This document shows positions 43,580-54,321 of a stretch of DNA of 64,000 bases, one piece after another (position 1 is the first letter of the stretch; the number at the start of each line of letters is the position of its first letter). The stretch comes from Ustulina deusta (taxonomy: Eukaryota; Ascomycota; Sordariomycetes; Xylariales; Xylariaceae): the NCBI GenBank assembly GCA_023159155.1, contig JAJNNX010000032.1:248001-312000 (forward strand), in the 5' to 3' direction. A program made the translations under genes and the position numbers. A model generated the notes under the pieces. It was not told the origin of the DNA. It made no database searches and saw nothing but the letters and a program-made list of their open reading frames with translations.

Positions 43580-45475
43580 TCATACACGCTGGCCACTGCT
43601 GGTCTCCGGGATCTCCACCGCCGAAGGTTTCTTGTCCTCCTCGCCCGACGCCTTGGACTCGACTGGCTCCTCACCGAAGAGCTCGCCCATGTGTTCTAGT
43701 GAGACCCCTTTGAGACCGGTTAGCTCGGTAAACCTTTCGCATTAGACGGTGGTAAATAGACATACCCTTAGTTTCGGGAACGAAGAAGAACACGAAGATG
43801 AGCATGATAACACCAAAGCTGCCGTATATGAAATAAGTTCTAAAAAGGCAGCTTAATTAGCGAAACCCCCCATGCTGAGCTCACGCCATCTACTTACCCG
43901 TATCCCCCCTCGCCCAATGTCGCCAACATGACGGGAAGTGTCCGGGCAACGACGAAGTTAAAGAGCCATTGAGTTGCGGCAGCGAGAGCAACGTTAAGCG
44001 GGCGTAGACGCGCAGTTGGGATCTCAGAGACTAGGATCCAGCAGGCCGGCCCCCAGCCAAATTGGAAGAAGGCGGCAAAAACGAAGATGAAGGCCAGGGC
44101 GAAGTAGCCGGCAACGGGGACCGGTTGGCCCGCCTGAGGCGGAGCGACACGGACGTATATGCCAATGTAAAACATGCAGAAGGACTGACCAATGGATGAG
44201 ACGAGGAGCGACCGACGGCGGCCAAGAGAGTCGGCCATGAAGAGCAGGAATACGGTGCACGACACGACCTTGACAATTCCGTAGACGCCAGTGCCGAGCA
44301 GGGAATTCGAAGTTCCCATGATACCAAGGTTCGTGAAGATAGTCGGCGCATAGACATTGATCGCATTTGTTCCGGTCAATTGTTGGAATATCATCAACCA
44401 GATACTCAGGGTCGCTCGGTGACGATTAGTCTTGACCGTCCACATCTCCTTCTGTAGAGACCAGAAGGTTGCATCGCCCATAAGTCGCCGCTCTTGCTCC
44501 AGCTGATCGGCAATTTCCTGCAACTCTTCCTGGAGATAAGGATGATCATCGGGCAAATTCCGGAGTTGTCTCAAGACATTCTTGGCTTCTTCCCATCGGT
44601 CCTTGCGAGCGAGGTATCTCGGCGACTCATTGCAAATCAACATCAACGAGAAGAGGAATAAGGCGGGGAGACCTTGTACAGAAAGCGGTACGATATATTT
44701 GGTCGCGCCATGCAAGTGTATCTCGGCTCCGAAGTTCGTCCAGAAGGCGATCAAACTGCCGGTGACGATGAAGAGCTGGTACATGCCGGTAAGGAGTCCG
44801 CGGATGGCCCGGGGTGCGTTCTCGGTGACATAGATTGGATTTACAACACTCGACGCTCCCACTCCAAGACCTATTAATGACACCAATTAATATTTTCACA
44901 AGGCGGCCTGAAACTTGAAGACGGAGCTCTTACCAGCCACAAACCGACCGATGTATAGCGGTTCGAGATGTCCCGAGGCCGCCGCTTGTAAGATGACGCC
45001 TGCGAGCGTAAACATAGAAGCATATATCATACACCATTTACGGCCCAAAAGGTCGGCCAACGGATACGCCGCGAGGGCGCCAACGAAGCATCCAGCCTGG
45101 AGTACTGATACAATATTCGCCTGAAGGTTCGCAGAAGAGATACTGCTTGTGTCACCCAACTTGTAGTCCCTTAAGTTGAAAAACTGCGTTAGTACACTCG
45201 CTCTACTCAAGTCAACGTGTTGGAAAACGCATTCGAACTTACTCGATAAAGCTGTCGATCTTGATGACGCCTCCGATGACGCCGCTGTCCCAGCCGAAAG
45301 AGGCGGCACCAAAACAGGCCTTCCAAAGGCGTCAGTGGGAGGTATCTGGACATGAACTAGGGAACAGACTTACGGAACATGCTAATAGGAAGACTCTCCA
45401 GCCATAGATCTCCTCGGGATCAGTTTTCATCGCCTCATTTTTCACAATCGCCCTCAAGAGTCTGATTCCCGACAT
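43580..45475 (-). CDS. MFS sugar/quinate transporter
   Basis: A plasma-membrane proton-linked sugar porter. Six minus-strand exons are 45475-45374, 45319-45243, 45169-44934, 44870-43898, 43839-43766 and 43707-43580 (529 residues), with introns of 54-73 bp. All sugar-porter signatures are present in order: [12 protein letters not shown] in helix 1, [40 protein letters not shown] before the central loop, [17 protein letters not shown] in helix 7, [25 protein letters not shown], and PETKG after helix 12. The opening [20 protein letters not shown] is typical of fungal quinate/hexose permeases (Qa-y/QutD-like). The substrate is therefore a hexose, pentose or quinate, undecided. The gene is divergent from a BNR_4 propeller gene 1.67 kb away. 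Confidence 0.93.
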
Positions 45476-47143
45476 CTTGCTGGCGGACGCAGCACCCTTG
45501 GGCGACGGATTCTGCTATGCTATCCCGTTCGTATCTCCTCCCAGTGAAGCTATCGATCCAATGTCGACAACGGCCCTCAGTACGCTTCGAGGATGGGAAG
45601 AGCGAGGTCGATCAAGCGACAAACAGCACAGAGCGCGCGATGTTCCAGTCTTAAAGCGAGTCCGCCGATAAGACGCCGAGCCTATGCGTCGTCATTCAGG
45701 CAATGAGCCGATCCATAGCAGGGAGATGGGACACGGTATCTATCATTCGTCAAACCCTGCTGCTGCTGCTCGAGAGAGAGAGAGCCCGGGTAAACTCATC
45801 ATCGGGGGTCAAAGACCCTTGAACCTCGGGGAATTTTGGGGGGTATTCATTCCTCAGCTCTTCTTTCGAAAAAAAGGGAACGAATCCGCCAAAATTATTC
45901 CACCAAACAGAGCAAAGAGATATCAGCGACGCTAAACCCCCCCGGCTTTGCACTTCTGGGGACTCGATACTACCCCATGGGGCCACTATGCGGAAAGTCT
46001 ATCCTTGTTTAGTGCTGAAATCCTGAACTGGAGGCCGTGCCGTGATCGCCATTGCGTTGGTTCAATTTGTCGATATCACGCCTTGGCAAGGAGCTCTTCC
46101 GGCTCCTCGTCTATAATTTCTCCGTCGAGGCTTGATCCTCCTTTCACGAGCCCCCATCATATGCCTACCCAGGCAATACCTAGCCGGTTCAAATCTTTGT
46201 TGCATAAAGCGCATGTGCTGGCGACAAGGGGCCTCTCAGCCGTTGAATAGGCTTGGAGGGCAATGTTAGCCGGCCAAGAAAAATACGGCAGGGTTGAGGC
46301 ACCCCCCAAATACAACCGGCAGGTAGGTAAGATGGATGTGCTACCTACCTAGCGAGCCAACCATCGACGGTTGGATGCGGAGAGAACACTACCTACCTTA
46401 GTCAGGTCAGGCACCAGGATACCTACTTTAGGCTCAATGAGGCGAATGAGTCGGTGAACCACATACTTCTCGATCTTATAGAACATCCCAACGCCTGCAA
46501 GGTATTTGTCACGACCCGCAGCTGAGAGCTCTCGTTGAGGCGACAAGACTTGAGATCACTGGGGTCTGCACCATTCGCGAGCAATGTATTTATCCAGCGT
46601 ACAAGTAAAATCATGGTACCTATGGGAACTTGACCGTGAAGGCGGAAGCGAGAGTGGTTTACCGCGTACCTATCTGTAGCATACATACACTTACTCCAGC
46701 CGAAGCGGGGGATAATGTGAGATAATTCTGCTGTTGACAGCATCAGTGGACATCACAGCTGCGCCGTCTAACGTCTCCGGGCAGGTGAAAGTAATAATAG
46801 CGAGGTATCAACAGGCATTACAGTATTTGCAGTTCGAAGATTCCTTCATGGTTGGTAAAACGAATCACGAACTCAACCCATTTTCTTCCCTCGCCTATTC
46901 AGTGCAACTCAACTCGCCCAAGCAGAGTTCGGGGTAATGATGTGCGGAGATGTCACGAGCTCGCTACCTACTTATTCAGTCTCTAAAGACCAGGCACCGC
47001 CGCTTCTCGAAACCGAAACCGAGAACAGCGAGTAGAGGGGTAGTAGTAACAACAGGATATAAAAAGTTGCGCGGATCTGCATAAAATAGAAATACCTATA
47101 ACAAGACGGGAGACCCGTACATAGCTCGCCCCCCCTCGCAACA
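45476..47143. promoter_or_regulatory. Divergent region between sugar transporter and BNR_4 gene
   Basis: This 1.67-kb region must hold both promoters. It contains several CTACCTACC/TAGGTAGG copies near 46320-46400. The small minus frames at 46349-46743 show no protein features. Confidence 0.5.
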
Positions 47144-48741
47144 ATGCTGTCTGATCCGTCCCGCACGACCTTGGGCCCCGACCCAGCGCACCGCACCTGC
47201 GCGCTCAACGGCTACGCGTTCCAACAAGATGCGCTCCGGACCTTCAACGGCTGGCAATACGCATGTTTCTACAGCGCGCTCGCGCGCGCCCCGGAGCCGC
47301 TCTACGTGCATCTCTCGCGGCGAAAGCTGCCCGACGGGCCGTGGGAGACCGTCGTATTCGACGACTACGCGCAGACGGCGGACGACGGACATAACACGGT
47401 TCAGGTAAATATCGCCACGCACTATCAGAGCAAGATATAGCGGCTAGGTAGACAGACAGACAACCGCGTGAAGACGAAGAGAGACGCTGGATCTAACGGT
47501 TCCGAGAGGAGACGTATAGCTCGGGATATGCGCCGGCGACGGCACGATCCACCTCTCGTACGACCACCACTGCGACGTCCTGCGCTACCGGCACTCCGGC
47601 GCCGGCGCGGCCACATCGCCGGAGACGATTCGCTGGGGCCCCGAGCTCTTCACGCGGACGCTGTCGGCGCTCCCGGGCCTCGAATCCGCCGAGATGGCGG
47701 ACCTGCTCAGCTACATCACGTACCCTCGTTTCGTCGCCAGGGGACTAGACCTCCTGTTTACGTTCCGCACGGGCAAGGCGGGGCTAGGCGATGACCATCT
47801 CTGCGTGTACACGGCTTGCGCCGCCTCGACACCGCCAGACACGGATGCAAAAGCGGGGGTGGGGACATACAGATTCCTCGGCACGCACCTCAAGGGCGTG
47901 CGGAACAACCCGTACATCCACGGCCTCGAGGCCTCGGCCGACGGCCGCCGTCTCCACACGACGTGGGTGTACCGCGAGTTCGTGCACTACGCGGGCTGGG
48001 ACGATCCGCACGACACGCAGCACAAGCAGCAGGCGGGGCCGAACTCGGCGGCCAACAACCGGGACATCTGCTACGCGTGGTCGTCGGACGGCGGCACGCG
48101 CTGGCATAGTGGTAGCAGCAGCGGTGGCGTCGACGCCGTGATCGCGGACCTGGCGCGCGGGGAAAGCATCCTGCCGACGTCGCCGGGCGTCGTGGCGTTC
48201 GCGATCCCGACGGGCTCGGGCCTGACCAACCAGGAAGCGCAGGCGGTGGACGCCGCAGGGGGCGTGCATGTGCTGAACAGAGACAATCTGGACGGCGGGC
48301 TGCTGCGGTGGAAGCATTATTATCTTTCTTCGCATGGCGGTGAGTGAGTCGTGATGTCAAAGTGATTTAATGATGGCCAAGCCGAAGATGGCCGGACTGG
48401 CTGATGATGGGATATACCTAGGCGTATGGACACAGAAAGCACTTCCCTATGTCGAGGGCGTGTACGGCGGGAAGCGCGGCCAGGTTGCCGTGAGCCGGGA
48501 CGGAGACCTGTACTTCGTGCTTCCACACCACGCGGACCCCGTGCTGACGATTCTAAGGGCGTCGAGGACGAGTCGGTATGCGGAATATGAACTCGTGTGG
48601 CGAGGCGAAGGATTCCCGCCCACGGAGCCGCTGGTGGATAAAGCGAGACTAGGCCATGATAATGTTCTCTCGGTATTCACAAGGGCGCTCACCGGGTCGG
48701 GGGTTAACGCGGACGTGGTAGTGCTAGATTTTCAGCTCTAG
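47144..48741 (+). CDS. BNR_4-type beta-propeller protein
   Basis: Three exons, 47144-47404, 47520-48339 and 48422-48741, give 466 residues; introns are 115 bp (CTAAC branch) and 82 bp. The sequence follows the BNR-repeat family PF15892: NGYAFQQDALRTFNGWQYA, RRKLPDGPWETVVFDDY, DDGHNTVQ-LGICAGDGTIHLS, YDHHCDVLRYR, YITYPRF, GVRNNPYIHGLEASADGRRL, and later GQVAVSRDGDLYFVLPH. Such seven-bladed propellers include polysaccharide lyases and many bacterial and fungal proteins of unknown activity. The paired His in YDHH and the Asp-rich blade turns are consistent with a sugar-binding site, but activity is not proven. There is no signal peptide, so an intracellular location or a missing first exon must be considered. 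Divergent from a sugar transporter. Confidence 0.85.
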
Positions 48742-48934
48742 ATATTCCCCCAATCCGTGTTAGCTTTGATTCGAGGATTGTCGATCATCGAGAAGCTGGT
48801 TCTAGGCTACTATAGGTGATATATTAGTAGCCTCGAATGTCGGATATAATCTAGATATCTTGCTATTCTTATACAATAATTCGTCGTTGTCTCGTTATAA
48901 CCCGTTTTCCAAGCGTCAACAGTCCCCCAATAAA
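48742..48934. other. Short convergent intergenic region
   Basis: 3' ends of the BNR_4 gene and the Ted1-like gene converge here. Confidence 0.5.
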
Positions 48935-50653
48935 TTACTTTTTTGTTACACGACCATTGGTTTTATCATCTGCCTTCTTGACTTCTTCTTTTGGAGCAGA
49001 TGGAGCAAAAAGTCTTGTTTGAAGCCACTTCTCTGCATCGAATCCTGACATAATTGATATTTCCAACACACCATATGCAACTAGGATGACGAGCAAAATC
49101 AAATCAAAAACATGGACGAACCACCAATAATATTGTCGACCAAGTGCACAGACAGCAAATTCGTGCTTCCATTCCCAAGAATCTTGATCGAACCAAACAC
49201 TTAGAAGCCCGGCGTTCCCGCCAAAGTCAGCCATCATACTTCGAACTGTAATCTCTCGAATCCCTGGCAGCCCTGACTTTCCAGGCAGTTGATCGTTACG
49301 GGCAGCATCCCAGCGAGCGGCCTGCCATCGGCGCTCGTCACGTGGTAAAGACTGGTTGATGTAATGATAAGTGTCACAACCCTCGTGGTCATGTCCGTTA
49401 AGAATAACGCCCCTTCTCCCCGTACCACCGGCTGGCGCGTTAACATCGCCATTCAAACCATAGATACCCTCTAAGAATCCTCGAGAGGCGTCCGCCGATA
49501 GTTGATTCTGTTCCTTGACCCCACCACCCTCATGGAAGTCGAAAAAAGGTGGATCGACACATACTCCTTCTGGCTTGTAGAGCGGTATATGGGTAAGTAC
49601 GAGGGTGAAATGCCCCTTATATTCGACTGCTGAAGAAGTATGTATTATGGCGTTAATGAAGGCGTATGTGTTGTCCTGCAGAGACTGGTTAAGAGCAGGG
49701 GTGTCTAGATTCATATTGTTGATGTTGAGAATTCGCAATTCTGGAGGTAATCGGTTGGACCCCGGGTTCGTCTCCGGGTCAAAAACCGTCGCGTTCGCAA
49801 CAGGATCCTCGATCGGTAGTTCGAAGCGAAGCTCATAAGCAGACTTGCCAAAGGCAAGTTCGAATCGATCAAGAAGCTCTGGCGTTAGATCCCCGGCATA
49901 GCCTACGTCATGGTTTCCAACGACATTGATCAGCCTCCGCTGCCATACCGCTGCCTCGCTGTCCTCCGTACCAAGCAAACCGCTCACATTGTACTCTTCG
50001 GCCGGATACTGGGCGATTTCATCTGGGATGCGCTCGGCGCCCCTAAATGACCGACTCCAAAAGCGCGTACTACGCCTGTGAAACTCGCGATCTCTAATCC
50101 ACTGGCTTCCAAGCAAATCACCAAGGACCGTGACATGGGTAGGCTGTGTCCACCATCTTAGCGTACGATAGATGTGAGCGAGGTAGAAGTCATTCCCGAA
50201 GAGATCGATATGCTTGCGAATAGACTCGAGTGTATCGGGAATATCGTCGAAGAAAACATCAACAAGATCGTGAGTGACCTGGCGAAAGCGCTTGCGTAAC
50301 GAGGGCTGCTCGGTTTGAAATGTCAAGTGCCTAATTGCCCACTCAAGATGAAGAAAGGCCGGTCGACCGTAATTTCGAATGGCAGTGTCGCCCTCGAGTT
50401 GTGGATCTCCGAGGGCAAGGAGTCGGAAAGGCGCCGTGGCGCCTGTGGGACGGGAGACTTGCTGCTGTAAGGGCTCACGAAAAGCGGAGGGATCGGCAGC
50501 CAAGTCGGGGGCATTGGACGGCGTGGACGGCAAAGGAAAGGCACATCCTCGAAAGTGAGGATAGAGGTATAGATGCAGCGTGCAGGCTACCGCGATGACG
50601 GAGAGGATTCGCACGGCATTGCGAAGGAGAGAAAGACGAGCCGCAGGTGACAT
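48935..50653 (-). CDS. Ted1/Cdc1-type metallophosphoesterase
   Basis: Likely removes ethanolamine phosphate from GPI-anchor glycans in the ER, as do yeast Ted1 and mammalian PGAP5, aiding ER export of GPI proteins. A single exon of 572 residues. The first ATG in frame is at 50653; the 13 codons upstream open on TTG and are excluded. An N-terminal membrane helix lies near residues 13-31 (VRILSVIAVACTLHLYLY). The metal-binding motifs are in order: GDPQLEG, LGDLLGS, GNHDVGY, THIPLY and GHDHEGCD. A C-terminal hydrophobic helix (FVHVFDLILLVILVAYGVLE) is followed by a charged tail ending in KK, so both ends are membrane-anchored with the enzyme in the lumen. All catalytic residues appear intact. 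Confidence 0.9.
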   Translation of the reverse strand: MSPAARLSLLRNAVRILSVIAVACTLHLYLYPHFRGCAFPLPSTPSNAPDLAADPSAFREPLQQQVSRPTGATAPFRLLALGDPQLEGDTAIRNYGRPAFLHLEWAIRHLTFQTEQPSLRKRFRQVTHDLVDVFFDDIPDTLESIRKHIDLFGNDFYLAHIYRTLRWWTQPTHVTVLGDLLGSQWIRDREFHRRSTRFWSRSFRGAERIPDEIAQYPAEEYNVSGLLGTEDSEAAVWQRRLINVVGNHDVGYAGDLTPELLDRFELAFGKSAYELRFELPIEDPVANATVFDPETNPGSNRLPPELRILNINNMNLDTPALNQSLQDNTYAFINAIIHTSSAVEYKGHFTLVLTHIPLYKPEGVCVDPPFFDFHEGGGVKEQNQLSADASRGFLEGIYGLNGDVNAPAGGTGRRGVILNGHDHEGCDTYHYINQSLPRDERRWQAARWDAARNDQLPGKSGLPGIREITVRSMMADFGGNAGLLSVWFDQDSWEWKHEFAVCALGRQYYWWFVHVFDLILLVILVAYGVLEISIMSGFDAEKWLQTRLFAPSAPKEEVKKADDKTNGRVTKK

Positions 50654-51431
50654 TTGGACGACAACATGGGCCGAAGCCGTTGATGATGCCAAAATGGCCC
50701 TGGGCTGTTGAAGTGAAATGAGGCGAGGAAAAGAAGCAAAAGAAGGAGATGAAAGTGTTAGATGAACCTGCCAGGGTATTTAGGGGACCAAGTGCCCGCG
50801 ACATCGTTAGAGGGCAGAATAGGGGTTCTCTTGGCGAGGTACCTACCAAGGTAGATACCTAAGTCTCGGCCTAGCTCGGCAGTCGTCAAGTGCCATGCAT
50901 TGTATGAAAGCCACTAGTGTACAGCAGGTCGCGCAAGTAGGCACTATAAAATCCCAGTCTACTTGTACACATCTGCAGCGTACTCGCGCAACCTACCTAC
51001 TAGATACCAAGTTGAGTGCACCTATCTACCTTGGTGAAACTCTGGGTTCTGCATAGGGTACTTGTATCCAGATGACCCCTGTATACTTAAGTAAGTAGGT
51101 AGGCGCACCTAGCTACTTATGCTGGATGACCCGCTTTGTGAGACCAACTGCCAGTCCTTAACAGCAACCCCAACCCTCTTCTCAGGGTCAAGTCTTACGA
51201 AATGCATTTGTTAACGAATTTCAGCAACACCATGACATTTTGTTTTAGGGACAGCCCAAGACAAGCCCTCCCTAATAATGGTCTAGATGAGCTTAAGTTT
51301 TATCAACTTGTCTAAATGGCTGCATTACCCGACAGATGGATGGAGTCTCGACTTCCTAATGCCCAAATCCATAGCAGCCGCCTCTCATAAATCCACCCTT
51401 CTGAGAGTGAGTATCCTTGCTGTAAAAACTG
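50654..51431. other. Intergenic: Ted1-like promoter, motif-rich
   Basis: Upstream of the Ted1-like gene and 3' of the small acidic-tail gene. Dense TACCTA/TAGGTA copies lie between 50840 and 51110. No gene is supported. Confidence 0.55.
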
Positions 51432-51916
51432 TCATGACTCGCCGGCCTCTTCGGCCTCTTCCTCATCAAAAGATGGAAACTCAACCTCGAAGTGAACATC
51501 GTCTGCATCATCTGTGCCGATGGCAAAGGCGACCGTCATATTGTCCTCAAATCCTTTATCTACTAGGTGGTCATCCAACTCAAAATCCAGGGGTTTCCAG
51601 CCTTGTGTAGGATCGGTCTTGTTCTTGAGCACAGCGAACTTGATATGAGAAGCGTCGTTTGGGAGTGTGGGTTCCTCCGAGCTCATAGATGTTGTGATGC
51701 CGCCAGGGTATCTCTCCTTTAGGATGTCTAGTAATTCCTCCTGAATCTGACTGAATGTTGCCATGGAATCAACAAACAGAAGAATGGTCCGTTTGTCATG
51801 TTTGAACCGAATCGACAAGTCGGTGGCACGTACGTTATTCCGTTGAACCTTGAAGGCCAATATTAGCAGGAGTGCTTCGGATCTCCAAGCTTCGAAATAA
51901 GAGAGATATTTACCAT
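51432..51916 (-). CDS. Small acidic-tailed protein, 139 residues, ATG-only first exon
   Basis: I do not recognise the family. The frame from 51848 down to the TGA at 51432 looks coding, but its upstream extension has an in-frame segment of intron-like sequence. The best model puts the start ATG alone in a 3-bp coding exon (51916-51914), followed by a 65-bp intron (GTAAAT donor, CTAAT branch, TTCAAG acceptor) and exon 2. The product begins MVQRNNVRATDLSIRFKHD. It has about five beta-strand-like segments, with one central helix (FSQIQEELLDILKERYP), that could form a ubiquitin-like fold; this is inferred from spacing only. It ends in an acidic tail (FDEEEAEEAGES). The alternative, a 233-codon unspliced frame, opens on GTG and is not accepted. 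Confidence 0.7.
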
Positions 51917-52536
51917 GATGAGTGGGGTTGTTAGATGAGAGTCCTCTGGGTTGTTTTGAGATGGGGGTTGTGACTTGTGACTTGCGAAGGTGAAGCGCGA
52001 GCGAAATCTCCAGCACCTCTCTCACATCGCTGGCATGTGAGAATGGTATCCCTTCCACGTCCGACGCAGAAACACGTGCAGCATCCAGGTGTGCTGGCGG
52101 TACATCAGCGCGTTGAGTGGCTCTAGGTACCACCTACACCAGGTACCTAACCCAGGTAGGGATTGTACTGGAGAGGCTTCACTAAAAAGTGGCCCGAGCG
52201 GGGCACCTCTATCTGTCTCTGTACCTAAGTCTAGTACCTACCTACCGCCTAAGTACCTAAGGGTGGATTATCTGCCTGTACTGGGGAAAGGTTAGAGCTT
52301 CCATCGGATTTACCCAACATCAGCGCTTTTTGCACTTTTGTTTTGACAGTCAAACAAACGAGACAGTTTTAAGACGTCTACTTCAATGCTGTATATACTT
52401 ATTTTCCCCCCCAAGGTAGCTTACCCTTCTAGACGAGCTTTTCAAAACTGATTCCTTGCAAAGGCACAGAGTCCCGGTCGAACATCCTCGCTACCTACTT
52501 CGTAATTCCCAAAGCTACAATTCCTCTGACGACACA
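51917..52536. promoter_or_regulatory. Divergent promoter rich in TACCTA/TAGGTA motifs
   Basis: It lies between the small acidic-tail gene and the Tim17-family gene. At 52125-52262 there are many half and full copies of TACCTAGGTA, such as GGTACCTAACCCAGGTAGG and CTAAGTACCTAAGG. Confidence 0.55.
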
Positions 52537-53204
52537 ATGGTGCAGACAGACAGGACAAAACTGCGCTCCCAATCAACTCTGACTCGCGAAGAATACGCTC
52601 AGCTCTGGAAAGATTCCCGTCTCTCTATCCCGCCGTTCATGCGAATACCTGCTGCTGCCGCAACTGCCTTCGGTATCGGCATGACCCTGGGTCTGGCACA
52701 CGGCAGCAAGATGGCTGGCCTGCGTTTTCGAGCCGAGCACGCTCACCGACTGCCTACGACGACCACCGGTTGGTATCTATATCATAAAAGTAAGAATTAT
52801 CATTTGGCCTTGGGTGGTTTGAAGGAGGGTTTCAAAGTGGGCGCCAGACTCGGCGTGCTGAGCACCGCTATGTTCTGCGCCGAGAACTTGTTCGATGTTT
52901 ACCGTGGAAGCCAGGACTTTGTCAGCACCCTCATGGCAAGTTTAGCGGTAGCAGGCGGCTTCAGTTTGTGGAGTAGGTCACGAAATCCGTATATCGCTGC
53001 ATACATATCCATTCGCTGACTTTGCCAGATCGTTTTTCGGCTGCAGAAACGGCAAGGACTGCCAAAAAGGGGCTCATATTTGGCCTGGTATATGGTGGTA
53101 TTCAAGACGCGATTTCACTTGCAAAAGGCCGCCCTGTCGGATATGTTACCTTCATTCGGAAGCAGATTGGCAAGCCCACGCAAGACGCTGAGACATCTGC
53201 GTAA
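52537..53204 (+). CDS. Tim17/Tim22/Tim23-family membrane protein
   Basis: Exons are 52537-52972 and 53029-53204; the 56-bp intron (GTAGGT donor, CTGAC branch, CCAG acceptor) joins SLW to NRFSAAETART, giving 203 residues. The ATG at 52537 is the first in frame; the 27 codons upstream open on TTG. Three or four glycine- and alanine-rich helices are visible: IPAAAATAFGIGMTLGLAHG, GLKEGFKVGARLGVLSTAMF, STLMASLAVAGGFSLW and KKGLIFGLVYGGIQDAISLA. Small-residue-rich helices with this spacing are characteristic of the Tim17 superfamily of mitochondrial or peroxisomal membranes. It is not one of the core translocase subunits as I know them. The function is unknown; family confidence is moderate. Confidence 0.75.
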
Positions 53205-54321
53205 CCAGCTCGAGGTGTTTAGACTTCTGTACCAAAGTAGCTCGCTGGAGGGAATCTTAGGCCTACTGCCGGGTGGCGGAGTACAAGACCTCTTTTTTGG
53301 TCGGCTGCCGCGCTCTAATTGCATGCCTCCCTGCGAATGGTAGGATGGTATAAGCTGCAGCATGGGCGGTTGGCTTGCCTTTTAAAGAAGAGGCGCATAT
53401 TCCCAACCCCGCGCCTGCTTGGGCTCCCCTTGGGGGAAAAGAAAAATATGCCGTGGCCCAAGCCAGTCACGATTTTAGGGACAAAGACGAGGCACCTCAA
53501 AAAAATAAAGGAGGGTTTCACATTGAGAAAACAAGCGATTTCGGACTTGCGGAAACACCAAACCTGAGCCTTAGTATATCTCAGTAATCCATCAGCCATT
53601 CTCAGCCCCACGGATTTCCACCTTGAGCCGCTGAAGCATTTGTCTACATGTAGGCGAAGAGCCGGCTTCGAGACGGTCAGGTGGGAGCATCAGGCGGATG
53701 TGGAGGTGCAGCAAGGGCTAAGGACACTAGTCGAAGCTTACAATTCGCGCTTCTTGGGTCTCAAGCAGCTACTTCAGGCGTTTGCTCCCCCGGATTTCAT
53801 GGCGTGCTGCTTGATTGGCCAATGCTTGCGCCTGTCAGTAGAGGCGTCGCGGTTACCTACGGCTTTTCCATCGGACCCACGTGATCCCATTGTCTGCAGA
53901 TAAGGGATCCCCGCGAAAGCAGCATATCATCCTGTCATCGAATCGTAATTGGAAAGGCGATACTGAGGAAGTGGGCGTTTACGTTATGCAGGGAGATCTC
54001 TCTGCCACAGGATGGCATCCTCTGCCACTGCCGTAATCTCCTGTGTCCGGGGCTCCCGCAAAACAACGTGCGAACTCGGAGATAGAGAGATGTTCGAGAC
54101 AGCCCATCCAGGCCAGCTAGAACCTTAACAAGAGAAGTTAAAAGCGAGCGTTACTCTTTGTGTGTGCCGACATGTCTCTCTCTCTGTATGTCTACTTACT
54201 CTAACGCTTTCCTCGCATCAACATAATCTCTTCCCTTCTAATTACTATCCCTTAGCCCTAGTGTTTACTCTTGTGTACTCATCTCATCAGTGTCTTAAGC
54301 CGCAGCACGAAGTGACTAATC
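53205..54321. other. Intergenic: upstream of proline dehydrogenase
   Basis: No supported coding sequence; open frames at 53319-53903 lack protein features. It includes the promoter and pyrimidine-rich leader of proline dehydrogenase. Confidence 0.5.

Noticed and set aside
46349..46743. Overlapping minus-strand frames in the transporter/BNR_4 intergenic region
   Set aside because: No protein features, and they overlap promoter motifs.
48935..50692. 585-codon version of the Ted1-like gene
   Set aside because: The extra 13 codons begin with TTG; the first ATG is at 50653.
52456..52536. 27-codon upstream extension of the Tim17-family gene
   Set aside because: Opens on TTG; the ATG at 52537 is the natural start.
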